Shown piece after piece: positions 1 through 5,261 of a stretch of DNA of 5,496 bases. The notes beneath the pieces are model-generated. The model did not search any database and was not told the origin of the DNA. It saw only the letters and a program-made list of their open reading frames with translations. The DNA comes from Desulfobacula sp. (GTDB lineage Bacteria > Desulfobacterota > Desulfobacteria > Desulfobacterales > Desulfobacteraceae): positions 1 to 5,496 of the forward strand of contig JAOZRF010000221.1 in the NCBI GenBank assembly GCA_029940245.1, given 5' to 3'. The translations under genes and the position numbers were made by a program. Positions within the stretch are counted from its first letter, which is position 1. Every line of letters starts with the position of its first letter.

Positions 1-66
1 AAATTCCTTTAGCATGGGTTGTAAAATATTATTTTTATATACAAATGAGTTTCCAGTTGTTGCCTG

Positions 67-1155
67 TTACTCATTGTAGTCAAAGGTATCAAACCCATGA
101 GTCTGGCAGAGGTGATCTTTTTTAGCCAGGACAAGATCATGTTTGACCATTTCTGTGACAAGTTCCTGAAAGGTTATTTCCGGTCCCCAGCCAAGTTTTT
201 GTTTTGCTTTTAAAGGATCTCCCAGAAGAGTTTCCACTTCTGTGGGTCTGAAATACTTGGGATCCACTGCAACAATCTGATTGTTTGTTTTTTTATCAAA
301 CCCTTTTTCATTCACGCCGCTGCCCTGCCAGTTAATTTCTATGTCCAGCTCTTTGGCGGCAGTGTTTACAAAGTCTCTGACAGAATATTGTGTTCCTGTG
401 GCAATGACAAAATCTTCCGGCTGGTCCTGTTGGAGCATCAGCCACTGCATTTTAACATAATCCTTTGCATGGCCCCAGTCCCTTTTTGCATCCAGATTGC
501 CTAAAAATAAGCAGTCCTGCAGGCCAAGGCTTATCCTGGAAAGGGCCCGGGTGATTTTGCGGGTGACAAAGGTTTCTCCGCGCAGGGGGGATTCGTGGTT
601 GAACAGAATCCCGTTGCAGGCATATATATTATAGGCTTCCCTGTAATTGATAGTTATCCAGTAGGCATAGAGTTTGGCCGCAGCATAGGGGCTTCTGGGG
701 TAGAAAGGTGTTTTTTCCGTCTGTGGGGTTTCCTGGACTTTGCCAAAGAGTTCTGAAGTGGATGCCTGGTAAAACCGGGTTTTTTTTTCAAGGCCAAGAA
801 GCCGGATACCTTCCAAAAGACGCAGGGTGCCAAGGGCATCTGTGTCTGCCGTGTATTCCGGGGATTCAAAGGAGACGGCCACGTGGCTCTGGGCAGCCAG
901 ATTATAAACCTCATCAGGCTTGACCTGCTTAAGTATTCTAATAAGATTGGTTGAATCTGTCAGATCTCCATAGTGTAGCATAAAGTTTCTGTTTTTTTCA
1001 TGGGGATCCTGGTAAAGGTGGTCGATCCGGTCAGTGTTAAAAAGAGAGGATCTTCTTTTGATACCATGGACCTGGTATCCCTTATTCAGCAGGAATTCGG
1101 CAAGATATGCCCCGTCCTGGCCTGTAATTCCGGTTATCAATGCTTTCTTTGTCAT
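67..1155 (-). CDS. gmd: GDP-mannose 4,6-dehydratase
   Basis: Cytosolic NADP-dependent enzyme that converts GDP-D-mannose to GDP-4-keto-6-deoxymannose, the branch point to GDP-fucose, GDP-rhamnose, GDP-perosamine and related sugars for surface polysaccharides. The 362 residues match the usual length of the family. The extended short-chain dehydrogenase fold is clear: nucleotide-binding GITGQDG at residues 9-15, the NLAAQSHV segment near 85-92, active-site T133 and E135 in STSELFG, and the catalytic YxxxK pair Y157/K161 in [22 protein letters not shown] near 186-200 is the family signature, but with Leu191 where an Arg is usual. The ATG start is preceded by AGAGG at suitable spacing. It is the last gene of the leftward run, 24 nt after the sat/cysC stop. 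No GDP-fucose synthase or other partner gene is visible before the window edge, so the final sugar cannot be named. Family assignment is near certain. Confidence 0.96.
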   Translation of the reverse strand: MTKKALITGITGQDGAYLAEFLLNKGYQVHGIKRRSSLFNTDRIDHLYQDPHEKNRNFMLHYGDLTDSTNLIRILKQVKPDEVYNLAAQSHVAVSFESPEYTADTDALGTLRLLEGIRLLGLEKKTRFYQASTSELFGKVQETPQTEKTPFYPRSPYAAAKLYAYWITINYREAYNIYACNGILFNHESPLRGETFVTRKITRALSRISLGLQDCLFLGNLDAKRDWGHAKDYVKMQWLMLQQDQPEDFVIATGTQYSVRDFVNTAAKELDIEINWQGSGVNEKGFDKKTNNQIVAVDPKYFRPTEVETLLGDPLKAKQKLGWGPEITFQELVTEMVKHDLVLAKKDHLCQTHGFDTFDYNE

Positions 1156-1179
1156 GTTGCCTCTTGTTTTGTGTTAGAA

Positions 1180-2871
1180 TTAAATAAACCCTTTCTGACT
1201 GATGTGAAGCAAAACTTCCTGGGCTGCTTCATCAGGTGTCAGGTTTGTGGTGTCGATAACCAGTTCAGGGTTTGATGGATCTTCATAAGGGTCATCCACA
1301 CCGGTAAATCCTTTTAAAAGGCCGGCTCTTGCTTTGGCATACATGCCTTTCCTGTCCCTTTTTTCACATTCTGTGATGGGGGTGGAAACATGGACTTCAA
1401 AAAAGCCGCCATGGGCTTCGATGGATTTTCTGATCTTGTTTCGTGTATTTTCATAAGGTGCGATGGGAGCGCAGATGGCAATGCCTCTGTTTTTTGTGAT
1501 TTCTGCTGCTACAAACCCGATTCTTTTTACATTGATATCCCGGTGTTCCTTAGAAAAATTGAGTTCTGAAGAAAGGTTTCTTCGGACAATATCGCCATCA
1601 AGAAGGGTGACCGGCCTTGTCCCGATTTCAAGAAATTTTGAATAAAGGATATTGGCGATGGTGGATTTACCAGCTCCGGAAAGTCCTGTGCAAAACACAG
1701 TAAAGCCCTGTTTTAAAGGAGGTGGATAGGATTTTTGAAGTTCATGGATGACTTCCGGGAAAGTGGCCCAGTCCGGTACTTTTTTACCTGCCCTGATTCT
1801 TTTCTGGATATCGGTTCCGGTAAAAGAAATAGTGTCTGTATTTTCTGGAACACGACTTGCAATTTTGTATTCATCCTCAAAAGGAAGATAGACCATTTCT
1901 TCAAATGTGACGGTCTGAACACCTATTTCTTTATGGGCATTGTGGGCAAGTTTTATTGCATCATCATATTTATAGAAAGGTTCATTGCTGCTGCTGTTGC
2001 CAGGAGAGGCATGATCGTGTCCAATAACAAAATGGGTGCAGCCAAAATTTTTACCAATGATCATGTGGAGAATGGCTTCCCTTGGGCCGGCCATCCGCAT
2101 GGCCAATGGAAGCAGGTTTAAGATATATGAGTCAGGGGGATAGTGGGCAGCAACTTTCTGGTAACATCGCATGCGGGTAAAATGATCAAAGTCACCTTGC
2201 TTTGTGACACCTGTTATGGGCAAAAGAAGAAGGTTTGCCCGGGCTTTCTGCATGGCCTGGATGGTCATTTCAAACTGGGGCCTGTGGATGGGCTGCCGGG
2301 TCTGGAAACCCACAATACGCTTCCAGCCCAGTTTGGAAAATATTTTTCGAACTTCAGTCGGTGTGTTCCGGATCTGCTTGAAATCCGGATGGATTGGAAG
2401 GTTCAGAGCTTGAACCTCACCACCAATATAATATTTGTCGGATTTGTTGTAAAGGTAGTCAACACCGGGGTGGGATTTATCCCGGGTATTATAAATGGCC
2501 AGAGCTTCTTTTTCGATGTTTATCGGCCAGATATCTTCAACATTCATAATTCCAAGAAGAAAGCCTTCCGGGTCTCTTAAAGCGACAGACTGGCCTTTTT
2601 CAAGGGTGAGGGCAAGACTTTCCGGAATATCCAGGCAGATGGGGATAGGCCAGAGCTCTCCTGTTTCAAGGCGCATGCGGTCAAGGACAGATTCATAATC
2701 AATCTGTTTCATAAACCCCTTTAAAGGGGAAAAAACGCCGGTTATCAATAATTCAAAGTCACAGATCTGCCGGTCATTTAGAATGATATCCGGCATTGAA
2801 GATGACAGTTTTTTAAGAACTGTCTGCTGTTTTTTTGAAACCAGAAGATTTACCAGGTTGTTTGAATTCAT
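1180..2871 (-). CDS. sat/cysC: Bifunctional sulfate adenylyltransferase / adenylylsulfate kinase (PAPS synthesis)
   Basis: Fusion of ATP sulfurylase (sulfate + ATP to APS) and APS kinase (APS + ATP to PAPS), expected in the cytosol. Numbered from the ATG, residues 1 to about 385 are the sulfurylase part: FQTRQPIHRPQ (189-199), LPLAMRMAGPREA (254-266) and GHDHASPG (284-291). Residues from about 388 to 563 are a complete kinase: P-loop GLSGAGKST (396-404), DGD (425-427), ICAPIAPY (466-473), DRKGMYAKARAG (506-517) and KGFTGVDDPYE. The sulfurylase motifs deviate from the common forms HRAH and GRDHAGPG, so the first activity is less certain than the second. I chose the ATG at 2871, whose A is shared with the TGA of the upstream gene (TGATG). 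A TTG one codon earlier (2874) is possible and sits closer to AAAAGG. PAPS is the donor for sulfotransferases or for assimilatory reduction. Dissimilatory sulfate reduction needs only APS, so this is probably an accessory gene rather than the respiratory Sat. Confidence 0.93.
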   Translation of the reverse strand: MNSNNLVNLLVSKKQQTVLKKLSSSMPDIILNDRQICDFELLITGVFSPLKGFMKQIDYESVLDRMRLETGELWPIPICLDIPESLALTLEKGQSVALRDPEGFLLGIMNVEDIWPINIEKEALAIYNTRDKSHPGVDYLYNKSDKYYIGGEVQALNLPIHPDFKQIRNTPTEVRKIFSKLGWKRIVGFQTRQPIHRPQFEMTIQAMQKARANLLLLPITGVTKQGDFDHFTRMRCYQKVAAHYPPDSYILNLLPLAMRMAGPREAILHMIIGKNFGCTHFVIGHDHASPGNSSSNEPFYKYDDAIKLAHNAHKEIGVQTVTFEEMVYLPFEDEYKIASRVPENTDTISFTGTDIQKRIRAGKKVPDWATFPEVIHELQKSYPPPLKQGFTVFCTGLSGAGKSTIANILYSKFLEIGTRPVTLLDGDIVRRNLSSELNFSKEHRDINVKRIGFVAAEITKNRGIAICAPIAPYENTRNKIRKSIEAHGGFFEVHVSTPITECEKRDRKGMYAKARAGLLKGFTGVDDPYEDPSNPELVIDTTNLTPDEAAQEVLLHISQKGFI

Positions 2872-3281
2872 CAATTCAAGCCTTTTGCATTTTCCCAGGC
2901 CTGGGAAAGTCTTGTTTTAATATAATTAATTTCATCCTTGTCATATTCATACAGGTCAAAGCAATACCCGTCCTCACCAAGGAGTCCCTCTGGGATGAGC
3001 TCACCGACATCATCAGGGTCGGTAATCATTTCTTTGTAAAAGCAGACAGACAGCCATCTTTCTTCGGGATCATCATCAATCACATCAACCATGGCAAAAA
3101 GGGATTTGTTTTTCTGGTTCTTGTGTCTGGGGCGTAAAGAAAAGCTTACTTTTGGGCGGGCCTTGAATTCCAGGGCGGTATCTTCAAGTGTTTTCAGATG
3201 CTCATAAATCTGGATAAAGGCCAGCTTTGTTTTTGATGGGGTTTCTTTCCAGGTGTCTATAAAATTTTCAAGAGTTTTCAT
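2871..3281 (-). CDS. Hypothetical protein of 136 residues, function unknown
   Basis: I do not recognise this family with confidence. The product is a small, soluble, acidic-looking protein without signal peptide or membrane segment. The N-terminal 45 residues look helical (LENFIDTWKETPSKTKLAFI). A basic stretch RPRHKNQKNK near 50-59 is followed by a likely beta strand (SLFAMVDVIDDD), then a mixed acidic C-terminal half containing ERWLSVCFYKEMITDPDD and a helical tail. The overall pattern loosely recalls small DUF5655-like proteins, but that is only an impression. AAGGGA lies upstream at workable spacing within the moaB stop region. The gene starts 4 nt after moaB, and its TGA overlaps the ATG of sat/cysC, which implies translational coupling. 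It lacks the metal-binding cysteine pairs and nucleotide-binding loops that would hint at catalysis. Coding status is well supported by length, ribosome-binding site and operon packing. Confidence 0.85.
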   Translation of the reverse strand: MKTLENFIDTWKETPSKTKLAFIQIYEHLKTLEDTALEFKARPKVSFSLRPRHKNQKNKSLFAMVDVIDDDPEERWLSVCFYKEMITDPDDVGELIPEGLLGEDGYCFDLYEYDKDEINYIKTRLSQAWENAKGLN

Positions 3282-3285
3282 ATTT

Positions 3286-3789
3286 TTATTCCCTTATATG
3301 CTTTAAAAGATGTCCCAATTCCGGAAATATCAGGGCATTACAGGCCAGTTTGCAGGCCTTGATACTGCCGGGCATGCAGAATATAATTGTGTTTTTGAAG
3401 ATTCCGGCTGTAGCCCGGGAGAGAATGGCTGCAGAATCAATTTCTTCAAAGCTTAACTGGGTAAAAAGAGTGCCAAAGGCAGTGAGTTCTTTTTCAAATA
3501 AGGGTTTGACAGCTTCAATGGTAACGTCCTTGGGACTGATACCGGTTCCTCCTGTCATGATGATGGCATCCGGGCTGACTTTTTCAGTGACATTCAGGGT
3601 TAATTCCCTGATGGCTTCAATATCATCTTTGACAGTCTGATGAATCACCACTTCATGGCCTTCTTTTTTGGCCTGTTTTTTTATCCAGGCACCGGATTTG
3701 TCTTCGGCAATCCCTCTTGTTGTTGAGACTGAAATAACCGCAACCTTAATATTCTTTGGAAGGTTTTGTTTGTGTAAAAGCGTATTCAT
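3286..3789 (-). CDS. moaB: Molybdenum cofactor biosynthesis protein B (MoaB/MogA-type)
   Basis: Member of the MoaB/Mog family that binds molybdopterin; family members adenylylate molybdopterin before metal insertion, though in some bacteria MoaB itself is dispensable. Its 167 residues are a normal length. The fold markers are present: the first strand KVAVISVSTTRG (15-26), D30-K31-S32-G33, the signature TGGTGISPKDVT (79-90), the segment LFTQLSFEEID...AAILSRATAG (108-129) and the CMPGS loop (138-142). The aspartate of PKDVT (D88), associated with catalysis in Mog proteins, is present. The start ATG lies 3 nt after the pyrR stop, and AGGA sits 7 nt upstream inside the end of pyrR, so the two are probably co-translated. 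mobA and a MoaE-like gene are divergent from the same intergenic region, which fits a molybdenum cofactor neighbourhood. A MogA role instead of MoaB cannot be excluded from sequence alone. Confidence 0.92.
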   Translation of the reverse strand: MNTLLHKQNLPKNIKVAVISVSTTRGIAEDKSGAWIKKQAKKEGHEVVIHQTVKDDIEAIRELTLNVTEKVSPDAIIMTGGTGISPKDVTIEAVKPLFEKELTAFGTLFTQLSFEEIDSAAILSRATAGIFKNTIIFCMPGSIKACKLACNALIFPELGHLLKHIRE

Positions 3790-3792
3790 ATC

Positions 3793-4329
3793 TTAGTCCT
3801 GTTCTATGTAAACTGCGTCTTGTTTGTCATGTTCAGCCACCAGGACGTTTACCATATCCTGATGTTCTGTGTCTATGGACAATCCTTTGTAATCTGCCTG
3901 GATGGGAAGCTCCCTGTGCCCCCTGTCTATCAGGATGGCAAGCTCAATGCGGGAAGGTCTGCCAAAATCCATTAACGCACCCATGGCAGCCCTTATGGTT
4001 CGCCCTGTAAACAGCACATCATCCACAAGGATAATGTCCATGTCGTCCACGGAAAAAGGGATATTGGATGGTCGTACAATGGGCTGATGGCTTATTTTTG
4101 TCCAGTCATCCCTGTACATGTTGATATCCATGCTGCCAACAGGAAGGGTTACATTTTCTATTTTCCGAATCTGATCGGCTACTCTTTTTGCAAGATAATC
4201 CCCCCGGGTCTGGATTCCAACAAGCGCAAGGTTTTTTGTCCCTTTGTGTTTTTCTATAATTTCGTGGGACATTCTGGTTATGATCCTTTTGAAATCCTGA
4301 TCTGTCAGGATCTTTTTTTTCTTTTTCAT
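3793..4329 (-). CDS. pyrR: PyrR-type phosphoribosyltransferase (pyr regulator / uracil phosphoribosyltransferase)
   Basis: Type I phosphoribosyltransferase of the PyrR family. Characterised members bind pyr mRNA leaders in response to UMP and many have uracil phosphoribosyltransferase activity. Its 178 residues match the family (about 180). The PRPP-binding motif is ILVDDVLFTGRTIRAA (100-115), with acidic pair D103-D104. IQTRGDYLAKR (39-49) and GSMDINMYRDD (65-75) are the PyrR-specific segments, and LIDRGHRELPIQADY (133-147) leads into the C-terminus. There the usual GK-x-x-PTS segment is replaced by GLSIDTEHQDMVNV, an unusual variant. The first residues are a lysine run. The ATG is preceded by GGAAGG (4337-4342) at 7-nt spacing, a strong ribosome-binding site. 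It is first in the leftward operon. No pyrimidine genes are in view, so it probably acts in trans, or as an enzyme only; RNA binding is inferred from family, not shown. Confidence 0.9.
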   Translation of the reverse strand: MKKKKKILTDQDFKRIITRMSHEIIEKHKGTKNLALVGIQTRGDYLAKRVADQIRKIENVTLPVGSMDINMYRDDWTKISHQPIVRPSNIPFSVDDMDIILVDDVLFTGRTIRAAMGALMDFGRPSRIELAILIDRGHRELPIQADYKGLSIDTEHQDMVNVLVAEHDKQDAVYIEQD

Positions 4330-4380
4330 ATAACAGCCTTCCCTTGATTTATTATAGTCTTAGAATCTTTATCATCTTTT

Positions 4381-4408
4381 TTTATAGTGGGCAACACCTT
4401 GATTTTAA
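4381..4408 (-). promoter_or_regulatory. Candidate promoter for the pyrR-moaB-sat/cysC-gmd operon
   Basis: Read on the minus strand there is TTAAAA (4403-4408), a 16-bp spacer, then TATAAA (4381-4386), giving a start about 45 nt upstream of the pyrR ATG. The -35 matches TTGACA at only 4 of 6 positions. A second -10-like TATAAT at 4351-4356 has no -35 and would place the start almost on the ribosome-binding site. A leftward promoter is expected here, but the exact choice is weakly supported. Confidence 0.3.
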
Positions 4409-4442
4409 GTTTGGGATTTTAAGTTTGAGATTTTAAGTTTGA
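4401..4442. repeat. Three tandem 14-bp direct repeats in the divergent promoter region
   Basis: Units GATTTTAAGTTTGG (4401-4414), GATTTTAAGTTTGA (4415-4428) and GATTTTAAGTTTGA (4429-4442) follow each other without spacers; units 2 and 3 are identical and unit 1 differs only in the last base. They lie between pyrR and mobA. Unit 2 together with the first bases of unit 3 forms the TTGAGA -35 of the rightward promoter, and unit 1 contains the weak -35 proposed for the leftward one. They could be operator half-sites for a regulator of both units, or simply slippage-derived repeats. Confidence 0.9.
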
Positions 4443-4453
4443 CTTGCTATAAT
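4425..4453 (+). promoter_or_regulatory. Sigma70-type promoter with extended -10, driving mobA
   Basis: TTGAGA (4425-4430) matches the -35 consensus at 5 of 6 positions. After exactly 17 bp comes a perfect TATAAT (4448-4453), and TG at 4445-4446 one base upstream makes an extended -10 (TGCTATAAT). Transcription would start near 4460, giving mobA a leader of about 180 nt that includes the long inverted repeat. TTGACT at 4439-4444 is too close to this -10 and has only a weak partner (AATAAA) further on. This is a textbook promoter by sequence; activity is inferred. Confidence 0.72.
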
Positions 4454-4473
4454 TAATATTGAATAAAAAATTA

Positions 4474-4487
4474 TGTAACTGTTCACA
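4474..4487 (+). repeat. Partial third copy of the inverted-repeat terminus
   Basis: GTAACTGTTCACAG matches the left end of the long inverted repeat (GTAAGCGTTTACAG, 4505-4518) at 11 of 14 positions, and the reverse complement of its right end (4598-4611) at 12 of 14. It is in direct orientation with the left arm, 31 bp upstream. It may be a remnant or a genuine outer part of the element, and could pair with the right arm in RNA. Confidence 0.6.
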
Positions 4488-4490
4488 GTC

Positions 4491-4503
4491 AATTCGCCGA
4501 ATT
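4491..4503. repeat. Short perfect palindrome AATTCG-C-CGAATT
   Basis: Six-base arms around a single central C, lying exactly between the partial terminus copy and the left arm of the long inverted repeat, with its last two bases shared with that arm. It could be a protein-binding site or part of the repeat element's outer structure. A loop of one base makes an RNA hairpin unlikely. Confidence 0.55.
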
Positions 4504-4613
4504 GTAAGCGTTTACAGGGTGCTGCAGATGCAAGGCGGTGGGCACGCAGACGTACTCATGTACTTCAAGTGCCCGCCAACGCATCAGGTGCAGTGCCCTG
4601 TGAACGCTTACAA
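4502..4613. repeat. 112-bp imperfect inverted repeat (palindromic intergenic element) in the mobA leader
   Basis: The ends 4502-4519 and 4596-4613 pair over 18 positions (17 Watson-Crick, one G-T). Moving inward, 4522-4526 pairs with 4589-4593, 4528-4531 with 4581-4584, 4537-4545 with 4569-4577 (one G-T), and 4549-4555 with 4560-4566 (one mismatch), around the loop TCAT (4556-4559). That is about 44 pairs interrupted by small internal loops, counted by hand. Its GC-rich core is unlike the AT-rich flanks, which suggests an inserted element. It contains no convincing gene. It starts about 40 nt after the predicted mobA transcription start and ends 26 nt before the mobA ATG. After the stem comes TTATTTTTAT, a weak U-rich tract, so partial termination or attenuation is conceivable. 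Whether it is a dispersed genomic repeat cannot be judged from one copy. Confidence 0.85.
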
Positions 4614-4639
4614 AATTATTTTTATCAGGGCAGGTGTAA

Positions 4640-5251
4640 ATGAAATTTGATAGTACAGGTGTGGTATTGGCCGGTGGGAGAAACAGCAGACTTCCCGGGG
4701 GGAAAAAAACCTTCCGAAAGATCGGGGGTGAGATGATTCTTGAAACCATTTATGAATTGTTCTCAAGCCTGTTTAAAGAGGTTATTATAGTGGTAAACGA
4801 GCCCAGAGACTTTGCAGGATGGGATATGACGGTGGTGACAGACATTATTCCATCAAAGTGCGCCCTGGCAGGCCTTCATGCAGGACTTTTTTATGCCTCT
4901 TATCCCTATGCCTATGTGACGGCCTGTGATACCCCTTTTGTCAAACGATCTGTTATCGAACATATTGTGGGCAGTATAAAGCCTGGTTATGAAGTGATTA
5001 TTCCCAGGACAGATGACGGGCTTGAGACTTTGTCTGCCGTGTATTCAAAGGAGTGTATTCCCTTTATAGAAAAAAATCTTGAAAATAATATATTCATGAT
5101 AAAAAAATTTTTCAGAAAAAAAAAGGTTAAGGAGATCCCAGTGGATAAATTAAAACTGCTGGACCCTGAAATGCGCTTTATTTTTAATGTGAACACACCA
5201 AAAGATTTTGAAAAAGCTCAAACAATTGCACATCAACAGGAAAACAAATAA
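4640..5251 (+). CDS. mobA: Molybdenum cofactor guanylyltransferase (MobA family)
   Basis: Nucleotidyltransferase that joins GMP from GTP to molybdopterin-bound molybdenum (or tungsten) to give the guanine dinucleotide cofactor used by DMSO-reductase-family enzymes such as formate dehydrogenases and nitrate or thiosulfate reductases; cytosolic. The 203 residues fit the family. The glycine-rich nucleotide loop is LAGGRNSRLPGGKK (10-23). In it the common GGxDK reads PGGKK, so a Pro replaces one Gly and Lys22 replaces the usual Asp. CALAGLHAGL corresponds to the GPLAGL segment, and TACDTPFV carries the metal-binding aspartate D97. FNVNTPKDFEKA near the C-terminus is the typical ending of the fold. 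The ATG is preceded by AGGTG with short spacing, a modest ribosome-binding site. The C-terminal third is lysine/phenylalanine rich with long A runs. The MoaE-like gene follows after 10 nt, probably in one operon from the promoter at 4425-4453. A cytidylyltransferase (MocA-like) specificity cannot be strictly excluded. Confidence 0.88.
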   Translation: MKFDSTGVVLAGGRNSRLPGGKKTFRKIGGEMILETIYELFSSLFKEVIIVVNEPRDFAGWDMTVVTDIIPSKCALAGLHAGLFYASYPYAYVTACDTPFVKRSVIEHIVGSIKPGYEVIIPRTDDGLETLSAVYSKECIPFIEKNLENNIFMIKKFFRKKKVKEIPVDKLKLLDPEMRFIFNVNTPKDFEKAQTIAHQQENK

Positions 5252-5261
5252 GGAAAAAGAT

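Noticed and set aside
1..66. Possible start of a next leftward gene (ATG at 15-13, beginning MLKEF) downstream of gmd
   Set aside because: Only five codons are visible and there is no ribosome-binding site before the ATG. The same frame stays open back to the gmd stop, but this is too short to judge.
1735..2580. Long plus-strand open frames opposite sat/cysC (1735-2121 and 2143-2580)
   Set aside because: They are antisense to a clearly conserved enzyme and have no family resemblance or ribosome-binding sites.
4351..4356. TATAAT on the minus strand as the main pyrR -10
   Set aside because: It has no acceptable -35, and the transcript would begin at or inside the ribosome-binding site.
4502..4613. 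Integron attC site
   Set aside because: The size and imperfect symmetry are similar, but the termini do not carry the RYYYAAC/GTTRRRY core pair, and there is no integrase or cassette array in the window.
4596..4624. Rho-independent terminator formed by the end of the palindrome and TTATTTTTAT
   Set aside because: The base of the stem is AT-rich and the T tract is interrupted by A, and it lies between a good promoter and its gene. Attenuation is possible, but a plain terminator call is not supported.
4460..4639. Molybdenum-cofactor (Moco) riboswitch before mobA
   Set aside because: The position would be attractive, but the sequence is a single near-perfect palindrome rather than a multi-branched conserved architecture, and I do not recognise the conserved Moco RNA core. 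A covariance-model search (Rfam Moco_RNA_motif) would decide.
4459..4749. Small open frames crossing the palindromic region on both strands (plus 4459-4650, minus 4489-4749)
   Set aside because: They read through the inverted repeat and into mobA, lack ribosome-binding sites and give no recognisable protein; they are by-products of the symmetric sequence.
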